Shown here piece after piece: positions 24,848 through 32,621 of a stretch of DNA of 64,000 bases. Position 1 is the stretch's first letter, and every line of letters begins with the position of its first letter. Below the pieces are notes generated by a model. The model had not been told where the DNA came from and ran no database searches. It worked only from the letters and a program-made list of their open reading frames with translations. A program made the translations under genes and the position numbers. This DNA comes from Actinomyces weissii (lineage in GTDB: Bacteria > Actinomycetota > Actinomycetes > Actinomycetales > Actinomycetaceae), in the NCBI RefSeq assembly GCF_016598775.1, contig NZ_CP066802.1, positions 2,170,001 to 2,234,000 on the forward strand. The letters run 5' to 3'.

Positions 24848-27661
24848 CTACTTCTCCAGCAGGCCGCACTCCACCAGGCGCGGCGCCAGGTCCTTGCGGG
24901 AGGAGATGCCCAGGGCCCGGTACACGCCGGTGAGCCGCAGCTCTACCGTGCGCACCGCCATGTACAGCTCCCCGGCAATGTCCTTGTTGCGCCACCCCTG
25001 GGCGGCCAACCGAGCCACCTGCAGCTCCATCTCGGTCAGGGCGGGGGCGTCTACCTGGCTCTGCGGCTCGCTCTCCACCAGCGCGCTCGTCTCCTTGCCC
25101 AGGGCGTCAATGGCCGTGACCCAGTAGGCCATCTCGTTGGTGACGGCCAGCTCGTAGGCGCGCGCCAGCAGCACCTGGGCCGAGGAGGAGGCGTCCTCCC
25201 CGATCCCCAGCCCGGCCATGGACAGGCTCGGGGAGACGGACAGCCGGGCCGCACAGGCCACGTTGGCGCGGATCTGCCAGATCGCCGCCCCGGAGACGAC
25301 GGCGTCCAGCACCAGGCGGGAGATCAGGCCGGTGGCCTCCACGTCGTCGGCCAGCAGCACCTCAAGGATCCGGTCGTCCAGCCCCAGCACGCGCTCATCG
25401 GCTCCCTGGGTGCTGGACTCGTCCAGCCCCGCCTGCACCCAGGAGCGCAGCCCCGGAACCCGGTCCAGCATGTCGGGGGCGATGATGAGCATGTCCACCA
25501 CCGAGGACCACACGGCGTCCAGGTACTTGCGGGGCACAGGGGCGGAGACGGCCGGCCCCAGAACCAGCGAGGCCAGTGTGGAGTCACCGGAGACCAGGCG
25601 GGAGGACGCCTCCAGGATCGAGGCCCACAGCTGCTGCGGGGCGGTCCAGCCACCGGCGGCGTCAATGGTCATGGCGTTGTACCAGCGTCCAAAGGCCACT
25701 GTGTCCCCGAAGAGCAGGGCGGCCTGGGCGGCCAGCACGGAACCGCGCCCGGCCAGGGCGGAGCGCACCGGCACCTGGGCCTGCTCGGACTCGAGCCGCT
25801 CACGCATCTGGGCGGTCCAGCCGCGGCGCTCGTCCAGCACGGCCCGCAGGGCCACCGCCTGGGCCTCCAGGTAGGGGGAGACGTCTGAGAGCTGGGAGAG
25901 GAAGGACTCCACCACTGCCGTGGACTGCTGGCCTCCGTTGGTGACCGCCAGGTAGGCGCGGATCACCAGCTCGCCCCAGTTGAGCAGGTCCAGGCGGCCC
26001 ATCTCCTGGGGGACCCCCAGCAGGAAGTCATTGACCCGCACCGCACCGTCAGCCTGACCGTTGAGTCGACGCCGCAGCTCACGCAGGATCACGCGCAGGG
26101 ACTCGTTCTCCTCAGCGGTCTGCGCACCGGAGAGGAGCTCCTCGGCGGCGTCCAGGTGGGCCAGGGGGCTGTTGGTCTCACCCACCAGGATCTCCTGGGC
26201 GGCCATGTAGGCGAAGCAGCGGGCGGAGGACAGCGGGTCCTCGGCGGCCAGGTGGCGTAGCCGGGCGGCGATACGCCGGTCGGAGTGGGCGTTGATGTCC
26301 TCGCCGTCGCGCACGGAGATGAAGCCGGTGATCGCCAGCAGCTCGTCAGCCGGGCTCAGGGCCTGGGACTCGATCAGCTGCAGGAAGCGGGTGGAGGCGG
26401 ACAGGGCGCAGCCCAGCTGGAGCGCCAGCACCGCGGTCAGGAAGGTGACCTGGACCCGGTGCGCGTCGTTCAGCGGCGCTGGTTCCAGAGCCGCCAGGAT
26501 CCGCCAGGCCAGGTCCAGGCTGCCGTGCGAGAGCTCGTGGCGCGCGGACTCAACCAGGGTGCCGAGGTCCGAGTCCTGGGCCTCCCCGGCCTCCAGCTGG
26601 TACCAGGCCCGTTCGCGCGAGCCCTGGGGGGTGGCCTCCGCCAGCCGCCGGGCCAGCTCCCGGTGCCCGTCACCGTGCGCCAGGACCGCCAGGCGGGTCA
26701 CGGCCATGGGGGCCGGGTGGGCGGGCACCTCCGTGGCGGGGGACAGGTTCTCCACCACCCGCACCGGGCGGCAGCCGACCACCCGCTCGACGACGACGTC
26801 GTCCTGCACCAGCTGGAGCTGTGAGGCCACCAGGGCCTCCACCTCCTCCGGCTTGAGCTGGGCGAGCTTGTCAGAGACCATCCGCTGCGTGTCCGCCGAG
26901 AAGGGCAGCTCGTAGGGCAGCATCTCGCGGCCCGACAGCGCCCCGGCGCTGAGGCTGGAGGCGGCCACCGCGATATCGGCGATGCGCCCGCCGAAGGCCC
27001 GGGCCAGCCAGCTGGCGACGACCGGCTCGACGTAGCCGCGGGTCTCGGTGCGGATCAGGTCACGGGTGTCCTCCAGGCCCAGGCGGCTGATGGAGGAGGT
27101 GTACAGGGGCGGCACCGTGGTGCCCGCAGCGGTTCCGGGCGGCAGCATGATGAGCAGAGCCATCGGGAAGCCGGAGACGTAGGAGGCCAGGCGACGCATC
27201 TGCAGCAGGGCCCGCTCGTCCACCTCGGAGATACCTACCACCACCAGTACCAGGGGCCCGGCGTCGGCTGCGGTGGCGCAGAAGCGGGCGGCGGCGACGG
27301 CGCGGCCCGACAGGGAGGTGGCGGCAGCGACCGCGTCGCGCTGCTGCCGCAGCTCGTCCCGGAGGCTGTCCAGGGTGGGCTCAAAACGCAGGTGCTCGAA
27401 GATCTGGGTGACCCCGGAGATCAGCAGCGCGTCCGGGTCGTTGCGGTTCTCCGGGCCGGAGACCCCGGTCGGGGCGGTGCCGTCGATCTCAAGTATGCGG
27501 GCGTCCCGCACGCGCTCAGCGCACTCCACGGCGAGCCGTGGCCCCAGGGACCACGAGCCTGCGGCCACAGGTGCAGATACGAGCACCACCGAGCCTCGGC
27601 CGTTGCGGAGCCGCTCCGCGATCTCCCGGGTGAATAGGCGTCGCTGGTAAAGCGCGTACAC
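24848..27661 (-). CDS. Large LuxR-family transcriptional regulator
   Basis: A 937-residue protein with a C-terminal LuxR-type helix-turn-helix (about 873-930): LTEMELQVARLAAQGWRNKDIAGELYMAVRTVELRLTGVYRALGI. The preceding 870 residues are mostly alpha-helical and repeat-like, as in LAL/MalT-type regulators. The N-terminal region where an ATPase P-loop would be reads VSAPVAAGSWSLGPR, without GK[ST], so ATP binding may be lost; LVLVVVGISEVDE looks like a matching Walker B strand. Start GTG follows GGGAGG. It is the only DNA-binding regulator in the polysaccharide island and the best candidate to control it. The last 12 bases of the gene are repeated 17 bases on, beyond the stop. Confidence 0.85.
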   Translation of the reverse strand: MYALYQRRLFTREIAERLRNGRGSVVLVSAPVAAGSWSLGPRLAVECAERVRDARILEIDGTAPTGVSGPENRNDPDALLISGVTQIFEHLRFEPTLDSLRDELRQQRDAVAAATSLSGRAVAAARFCATAADAGPLVLVVVGISEVDERALLQMRRLASYVSGFPMALLIMLPPGTAAGTTVPPLYTSSISRLGLEDTRDLIRTETRGYVEPVVASWLARAFGGRIADIAVAASSLSAGALSGREMLPYELPFSADTQRMVSDKLAQLKPEEVEALVASQLQLVQDDVVVERVVGCRPVRVVENLSPATEVPAHPAPMAVTRLAVLAHGDGHRELARRLAEATPQGSRERAWYQLEAGEAQDSDLGTLVESARHELSHGSLDLAWRILAALEPAPLNDAHRVQVTFLTAVLALQLGCALSASTRFLQLIESQALSPADELLAITGFISVRDGEDINAHSDRRIAARLRHLAAEDPLSSARCFAYMAAQEILVGETNSPLAHLDAAEELLSGAQTAEENESLRVILRELRRRLNGQADGAVRVNDFLLGVPQEMGRLDLLNWGELVIRAYLAVTNGGQQSTAVVESFLSQLSDVSPYLEAQAVALRAVLDERRGWTAQMRERLESEQAQVPVRSALAGRGSVLAAQAALLFGDTVAFGRWYNAMTIDAAGGWTAPQQLWASILEASSRLVSGDSTLASLVLGPAVSAPVPRKYLDAVWSSVVDMLIIAPDMLDRVPGLRSWVQAGLDESSTQGADERVLGLDDRILEVLLADDVEATGLISRLVLDAVVSGAAIWQIRANVACAARLSVSPSLSMAGLGIGEDASSSAQVLLARAYELAVTNEMAYWVTAIDALGKETSALVESEPQSQVDAPALTEMELQVARLAAQGWRNKDIAGELYMAVRTVELRLTGVYRALGISSRKDLAPRLVECGLLEK

Positions 27662-27848
27662 CCTGCCTCCCTGCGCGATCTATAGGTCCATATCTACAGT
27701 GCAGCCGCAGCCGGTGCGGCAGCACCCCATGAACCGAAAGGGACCGGACCAACAGGACATCCGCATGCGGTTCTATACGGTCACCCTAGCAGAACTTGTG
27801 CGCTTGCCTGCGGTTTTTTCTCGCCCGCATCACTCCGCTTCTTTCAGA
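27662..27848 (-). promoter_or_regulatory. Intergenic region upstream of the LuxR regulator
   Basis: No gene is apparent. On the minus strand a TATAGA box (27684-27679) lies just ahead of the ribosome-binding site, implying a very short leader. A 10-bp palindrome CCGCATGCGG lies at 27761-27770 with another TATAGA next to it. The region does not contain a perfect copy of the operator found before the priming transferase. Confidence 0.35.
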
Positions 27849-27876
27849 GGCTGAGCCTATATGTCTAGGCTCAGCC
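27849..27876 (-). terminator. Hairpin downstream of prs
   Basis: An 11-bp perfect stem (GGCTGAGCCTA with TAGGCTCAGCC, loop of six) lies 18 bases past the prs stop. It separates prs from the polysaccharide regulator. Confidence 0.8.
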
Positions 27877-27894
27877 CGCCTCCAGCACCCCGGA

Positions 27895-28878
27895 TCAGAC
27901 CGAGCCCTCCTCAAAGAGGGAGGTCACGGAGCCGTCGTCGAAGACCGCCTTGATCGCCCGGGCCAGCAGCGGCGCGATCCGCAGGACCGTCAGCTGCTTG
28001 AAGCGCTTGGCCTCCGGGATCGGCAGGGTGTCTGTGACCACTACCTCACGGGCACCACAGGTGGACAGGCGCTCCACCGCGGGCCCCGAGAGCACCCCGT
28101 GCGTACAGACGATGATCACGTCCTTGGCCCCGTTGTCCAGCAGCACCTTGACCGCCTTGGCTATCGTGCCCCCGGTGTCGATCATGTCGTCCACCAGCAC
28201 GCAGGAGCGCCCCTCGACGTCGCCCACCACCCGGTTGGCCACGGACTCGTTGGGGCGCGTGACGTCACGGGTCTTGTGCACGAAGGCCAGCGGAGTACCG
28301 CCCAGCTGGTTCGCCCAGCGCTCCGCCACCCGGATACGGCCCGCGTCCGGGGAGACCACGGTGGTGCTGGCCGGGTCCACCCGGGTGCGCACGTACTCCA
28401 CCAGGACCGGCTGGGCCCACAGGTGGTCCCAGGGCCCGTCAAAGAAGCCCTGCTCCTGGGAGGAGTGCAGGTCCACGCTCATAATGCGGTCGGCGCCCGC
28501 GGTCTTGTACAAGTCGGCCACCAGGCGGGCCGAGATGGGCTCCCGCCCCAGGTGCTTCTTGTCCTGGCGGGCGTAGGGGAAGAAGGGGGAGACCACGGTG
28601 ATCCGCTTGGCGGAGGCGCGCTTGAGGGCGTCCACCATGATCAGCTGCTCCATGAGCCAGTCATTGACCCGGTCACCGTGGGACTGCAGGACGAACACGT
28701 CGCAGCCACGCACGGACTCGTTGAAGCGGACGTAGGTCTCGCCGTTGGCGAAGTCGTAGGCCGTGGAGGACAGGACCTCGATCCCCAGCTCATTGGCGAC
28801 GTCCTCCGCCAGGGCCGGATGCGCCCGCCCGGAGACGATCACGAGCTGCTTCTCGCCGGTGGTGATGATGCCCGACAT
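27895..28878 (-). CDS. prs: Ribose-phosphate pyrophosphokinase
   Basis: Makes PRPP from ribose 5-phosphate and ATP for nucleotide, histidine and tryptophan synthesis. The 327-residue product is full-length class I: FANGETYVRFNESVRG, the ATP-binding FPYARQDKKHLGREPIS flexible region, VDLHSSQEQGFFD and the PRPP-binding loop CVLVDDMIDTGGT. The ATG is preceded by GAAGGGA. It follows glmU after 95 bases, the glmU-prs order of many bacteria including mycobacteria (Rv1018c-Rv1017c). Confidence 0.97.
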   Translation of the reverse strand: MSGIITTGEKQLVIVSGRAHPALAEDVANELGIEVLSSTAYDFANGETYVRFNESVRGCDVFVLQSHGDRVNDWLMEQLIMVDALKRASAKRITVVSPFFPYARQDKKHLGREPISARLVADLYKTAGADRIMSVDLHSSQEQGFFDGPWDHLWAQPVLVEYVRTRVDPASTTVVSPDAGRIRVAERWANQLGGTPLAFVHKTRDVTRPNESVANRVVGDVEGRSCVLVDDMIDTGGTIAKAVKVLLDNGAKDVIIVCTHGVLSGPAVERLSTCGAREVVVTDTLPIPEAKRFKQLTVLRIAPLLARAIKAVFDDGSVTSLFEEGSV

Positions 28879-28973
28879 AGGTGTGTTCCCTTCTGGTGGC
28901 CGCGGTGGCCTGGTGTCTTGCGGCTGGTCGGTGGACTGGTGGGTCGGTGGCCCCGGCGTCGCCAGGACCGGGC

Positions 28974-29960
28974 TCAGCGGGAGCCGCTCAGGCGGGTCAG
29001 CGGGGCGATGACGGCGCCGGCCGGGACCTGCGCGTCGTCCAGGACGCTGTGGGCCCCTACCAGGGCGCCCTGCCCGACGCTGGTGGTGCCGCGCAGGAGC
29101 ACACCGGGCTCCAGCCGGACGTCGGTGGCCAGGGTGACGGTCACGTCCACCCAGGTGGAGGCGGGGTCGGTGACGCCCACACCGCGCTCCATCCAGGCAG
29201 CCAGCACCCGGCGGTTCAGCTCCGCCCCCAGGGCGGCCAGCTGGGCGCGGTCGTTACAGCCCTCGACCAGCCAGTGGTCGGTGACAGTGAGCGCCGAGGT
29301 GGACAGTCCCGCCTCGTGGGCCTGCGCCACGACGTCGGTGAGGTAGACCTCCCCCTGGTCGTTGTCGGAGCCCAGGGAGCTCAGGGCCTGGCGCAGGTGG
29401 GCGGCGTCGAAGACGTATACGCCGGCATTAACCTCCTGGATCTCCCGCTGCGCGGCGGTGGCGTCACGGTGCTCCACGACGGCGGCGACGGTGCCGTCAA
29501 CCGTCCGCACCACGCGGCCGTAGCCACTGGGGTTGTCCAGGGTGGTGGTGAGCAGGGTGACGACGTCGCCCCGCTGCTGGTGCTGGGACAGGAGGCTGCG
29601 GAGGGTGGCGGCGTCCAGCAGGGGCACGTCACCGGAGGTCACCACTACCGGCCCGGTCGCGTCCTGTGGCAGGGCCGCCAGCCCGCAGGCCACCGCCCGC
29701 CCGGTCCCGGGGACCTCGTCCTGGTCGGCGGGCCGGGCGTCCGGGGCCACCTGAGCCAGGTGCCGCACCACGGCGTCACGCTCATGGCGAACTACCACCA
29801 CCAGGTGCTGCGGCTCCAGCCCACGTGCGGCGGTGACCGCGTGGTCCAGGAGGCTGCGCCCGCCGATGCGGTGCAGGACCTTGGGTGTGGCCGAGCGCAT
29901 GCGGGTGCCCTTGCCTGCAGCCATGACGATGACGGCGGTCGGGTTGCTGGTGGAGCCCAC
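28974..29960 (-). CDS. glmU: GlmU-type uridylyltransferase with shortened C-terminus
   Basis: Makes UDP-GlcNAc from UTP and GlcNAc-1-phosphate. The uridylyltransferase domain (about 1-235) is intact: VMAAGKGTRMRSATPKVLHRIGG, the VPGTGRAVACGL region, VTSGDVPLLD, PSGYGRVVR, EVNAGVYVF and the GEVYLTD motif. Only three to four left-handed beta-helix coils follow (WVDVTVTLATDVRLEPG...), and the protein ends at 328 residues against about 450-490 usual; acetyltransferase active-site residues are absent. Start GTG 29958-29960 has GAGGA upstream and is preferred to the longer frame. Since prs starts 95 bases on, the shortening is not a frameshift with a lost tail. Confidence 0.9.
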   Translation of the reverse strand: MGSTSNPTAVIVMAAGKGTRMRSATPKVLHRIGGRSLLDHAVTAARGLEPQHLVVVVRHERDAVVRHLAQVAPDARPADQDEVPGTGRAVACGLAALPQDATGPVVVTSGDVPLLDAATLRSLLSQHQQRGDVVTLLTTTLDNPSGYGRVVRTVDGTVAAVVEHRDATAAQREIQEVNAGVYVFDAAHLRQALSSLGSDNDQGEVYLTDVVAQAHEAGLSTSALTVTDHWLVEGCNDRAQLAALGAELNRRVLAAWMERGVGVTDPASTWVDVTVTLATDVRLEPGVLLRGTTSVGQGALVGAHSVLDDAQVPAGAVIAPLTRLSGSR

Positions 29961-30038
29961 GGGTCCTCTTCTTCTCACTGCTTGGAAGTCCGAACGAGGT
30001 GATCCTACGCCGCCCCCGCAGGGGCTTAGGGCCACCCG

Positions 30039-30110
30039 CTCCGCCCCCAGGGTTCGAACCCGGGCCTCAAGGCTCCAAAGGCCTGCGTGCTGCCACTACA
30101 CCAGGGCGGA
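30039..30110 (-). tRNA. tRNA-Gln (UUG)
   Basis: Read on the minus strand, a 72-base cloverleaf folds: 7-bp acceptor stem TCCGCCC/GGGCGGA, D arm with GTGTAGTGGCAGCAC, anticodon loop CTTTGGA giving anticodon UUG, T arm CCGGG-TTCGAAC-CCTGG, discriminator G. CCA is not encoded. The anticodon stem has one C-U mismatch at its base. tRNA-Gln beside glmU is a familiar actinobacterial arrangement. No repeat of its 3' end was seen, so there is no sign of use as an integration site. Confidence 0.9.
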
Positions 30111-30304
30111 TCGTGCCAGCGGCCGGGCAGGGCCGAGCACGGCGTAAGTCTCTCATGGGTCACGATCAGGCTCGACCGCTAGGTTTCTCATACTTACTTA
30201 TGCTCTAATAACTTAGTCCTGCCGTGAGCGCCCAGGTCATCAAGCCTGTCTAACGATCACCGGCAGGCTGACCGAAGTCTCTAGCGCACTAGGAAGGCGC
30301 CCGC

Positions 30305-31711
30305 ATGATAAAGGTCCGTCAGCAGTCCTACGCCTCTGCCCGCCTGGGCCAGGGCACGCCTCTACAGGTTGAGGCCCGCAAGGGCGACCTGCTGGTGCTC
30401 GTGCTCGCCTCCCAGTGGGCCACGGTGGGGCACAAGACAGTGCCCCCCGGCTGGCAGCACGTCTACGCCGACGGCCAGGCCACCGCGGGACGCTCCGGCT
30501 TTATCGCCTGGACCCGGGCGCAGCAGGACACCACCGTGCAGCTGGACCACTGGTGGGGTGAGGTGGACACCTACGCCGCCCGCCAGCGGGGCCTGCTGCT
30601 GGCTATCAGCGGGGCCGACACCGTGGCGGAGCCTGCCACGGCGGGCTGGACCAAGGCCCGCCCCCGCCAGGTCGAGCCGGGGCTGGTCATCGCCCAGGAG
30701 CACGGCTCCCGCTGGGACCCCCTGAACGCCTTCACGGTCAGCGGCGGCCAGGTGCTGCTGGCGGGGGAGGCCTCCTCCACAGCCTCCTGGTCCGCCGTCC
30801 GCGCCGTGCTGACCGACCAGGCGGGCACGCTCACCGAGGGGACCCAGCGGGCCGCCGTGGTGTGGGCCACCATCCCCCTGAAGCCTGCAGCCGAGGCTCC
30901 TGCGGCCGAGCCTCCCGCCGCAGAGGCCCCTGCCACCCGGGACTTCGACCTCGCCGTGGCTAAGGCCGACGGCACCGTGACCCCGGTCGTGCCCGCGCGC
31001 CTGCGCAACTGGTCCGCCACCACGGTGGACGACCTGCTGGCCCGCAAGCGCTGGATGATCGCCCACCGCGGCGGCTCCGCCGACTGGCCGGAGATGAGCC
31101 TCAAGGCCTACGCCGAGTCCGCCCGCCGGGCCGTGCCCGCCCTGGAGTTCAGCTTCTCGGCCACCAGGGACGGCGCCCTGATCGGCCTGCACGACCAGAG
31201 CATCAAGCGGGTGGACGCCTCCGCCCCGGACACCCCGATCACCCAGATGACCTGGGCCGAGGCCAGCCGGTACCGCACCCAGGGCCAGCCCTTCATCCGC
31301 CTGGAGACCCTGCTCTCCGCCTTCGGCTCGGACCACGTGCTGTTCCTGGACCCCAAGTACTCCGCCAACCGGCACGACCTCTACCTGCCCCACCTGGACC
31401 CCAGGCGCACGATCCTCAAGTACTACGGGGACGCCACCTGGCTGGCCTCGATCTGGCGGGCCAAGGGCTTCAAGTGCTGGGGGTTCATGTACCCGGCGGA
31501 GATCCTGGACGGCCGCGGCGCCACCTGGGCCCCCTACTGGGACCTGGTGGGCGTGCCCTGGTGGGCGGACAAGCAGGTCTGGGACACCGCCAAGAGCTAT
31601 GGAAAACCACTTATTGGTCACATCTGCCCCAACCAGCGGGCTATTGACCGCTGCTTCGAGATGGGAGCGGTAGGCGTCATGTGCGCGAAGATCGACGGGA
31701 TGGTGCTGTGA
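30305..31711 (+). CDS. Glycerophosphodiester phosphodiesterase-domain protein
   Basis: A 468-residue protein with no signal peptide. The N-terminal half (about 1-195) is a beta-rich domain resembling phage minor-tail structural modules; a Pro/Ala/Glu linker follows; the C-terminal half (about 245-468) is a GDPD TIM barrel with MIAHRGGSADWPEMSLKAYAES and ALEFSFSATRDGALIGLHD. In typical enzymes the metal site reads ExD; here it reads E-F-S, so a metal-binding Asp is replaced by Ser, although HRG and HD remain. AGGAAGG precedes ATG. It overlaps the next start by one base. Substrate uncertain; a phage origin is only a possibility. Confidence 0.8.
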   Translation: MIKVRQQSYASARLGQGTPLQVEARKGDLLVLVLASQWATVGHKTVPPGWQHVYADGQATAGRSGFIAWTRAQQDTTVQLDHWWGEVDTYAARQRGLLLAISGADTVAEPATAGWTKARPRQVEPGLVIAQEHGSRWDPLNAFTVSGGQVLLAGEASSTASWSAVRAVLTDQAGTLTEGTQRAAVVWATIPLKPAAEAPAAEPPAAEAPATRDFDLAVAKADGTVTPVVPARLRNWSATTVDDLLARKRWMIAHRGGSADWPEMSLKAYAESARRAVPALEFSFSATRDGALIGLHDQSIKRVDASAPDTPITQMTWAEASRYRTQGQPFIRLETLLSAFGSDHVLFLDPKYSANRHDLYLPHLDPRRTILKYYGDATWLASIWRAKGFKCWGFMYPAEILDGRGATWAPYWDLVGVPWWADKQVWDTAKSYGKPLIGHICPNQRAIDRCFEMGAVGVMCAKIDGMVL

Positions 31712-32205
31712 TGCGCGATACAGGAAACCAGAAGGACCGCCACCTACCAGGTGTCAGCCGCCGCGAGCTCGGCCTGCTTACCGGCGGTGCGCTCGCCGCC
31801 GTGGCCGTGGGGGCCTCCCCGCAGGCCGCTGCCCAGGAGGCCCTGGACAACCCCCGGCTCGTGCTGGTGGGCCCGGCGGCGGTGCTCGGCAAGCACACGG
31901 TCGTGCGCGTGGCCACCGGCCACGAGGTCACCCTGGCCCTGCAGGACGTGGGCGTCACGGAGAGCAGCGGCGTGCTCACCAACGGCGCCCGGATGCTGAA
32001 GGTGGAGGACGGGGCGGTGGAAGCCCCGGTACCCGCCCCGCCGCCGGTCAGCGGCTCGGGACCCCGGAGCCGTCGGGTGACGGAGAGCTTCCTCGTGTTC
32101 CCGCCGGTCACGGGCAGCAGCGTGGCCCTGAACGTACCCGGGATCGGCGTCGTGGAAGGCGTCCCGGTGGTAGAGGCCAGCCAGGCCCCCTTCTCCTTGG
32201 TCTAA
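31711..32205 (+). CDS. Tat-exported protein of unknown function
   Basis: A 164-residue secreted protein. The N-terminus holds a twin-arginine signal (SRRELGLLTGGALAAVAVG, cleavage probably after AAAQ). The mature part is a small beta-rich domain with a Pro-rich linker (VPAPPPVSGSG). I do not recognise the family. ATG 31711 overlaps the stop of the GDPD gene (TGATG), so the pair is coupled and likely works together. A hairpin lies immediately after the stop. Confidence 0.72.
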   Translation: MRDTGNQKDRHLPGVSRRELGLLTGGALAAVAVGASPQAAAQEALDNPRLVLVGPAAVLGKHTVVRVATGHEVTLALQDVGVTESSGVLTNGARMLKVEDGAVEAPVPAPPPVSGSGPRSRRVTESFLVFPPVTGSSVALNVPGIGVVEGVPVVEASQAPFSLV

Positions 32206-32232
32206 GCCACCGCCCTCCGGCTCGACGGTGGC
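32206..32232 (+). terminator. Hairpin after the GDPD/Tat protein pair
   Basis: A 7-bp stem GCCACCG/CGGTGGC (32206-32212 with 32226-32232) begins right after the stop codon. Probably ends the two-gene operon. Confidence 0.6.
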
Positions 32233-32621
32233 CCTGGCCCGGTCCTGCTGGAGGGCCTGTCCCCGGCCCAGGAGGCTCGATCCAGAGGCCATAAGTAGCG
32301 GGTGTCGTAGTAACATCCTAGCAACTGCACATCAAGACTTCGGTCACGAAAGAGCGCTTCGGAGGCCTCCCGCATGACCCGGGTCACCTGGCACGGACCA
32401 GGCGCCCTAGCCCACCAAACCCCGGCCGCGCAACGGATTCCTGGACCCGCCCACCCCGGCGTGACGCGCCCCCTACCCTGCAAGCCTTTCGAGACGTACC
32501 TGCAATCCTCAACATATATAGGTGCAGGTACTCTCCATAGCACGACCGCAGACCGTGGCGCTCCCTGCAACGCCGCCAACTGACCGGTGTCCCGTTACCA
32601 AGGATCTTTTGGGGGTTATCC
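32233..32621 (+). promoter_or_regulatory. Promoter region of the giant Ig/Fn3 gene
   Basis: No gene is apparent in this stretch. GTACCTGCA (32496-32504) and TGCAGGTAC (32523-32531) form perfect 9-base inverted arms around an AT-rich segment containing TATATA (32515-32520), a likely -10 box. CCTGCAAG at 32478-32485 is another similar half-site. GGGGGTT gives a ribosome-binding site before GTG 32622. The arms would let a repressor occlude the promoter. Confidence 0.5.

Noticed and set aside
11189-27661. Prophage or integrative element
   Set aside because: All genes fit polysaccharide assembly and its control; there is no integrase, replication, capsid or conjugation gene and no flanking repeat.
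28879-28973. Frameshifted remainder of the GlmU acetyltransferase domain
   Set aside because: Only 95 bases separate glmU from prs, too little for the missing 120 residues in any frame.
30039-32205. tRNA-Gln as attachment site of an integrated element carrying the GDPD pair
   Set aside because: The tRNA 3' end faces glmU rather than the GDPD gene, no second copy of the 3' end is seen, and no integrase is present.
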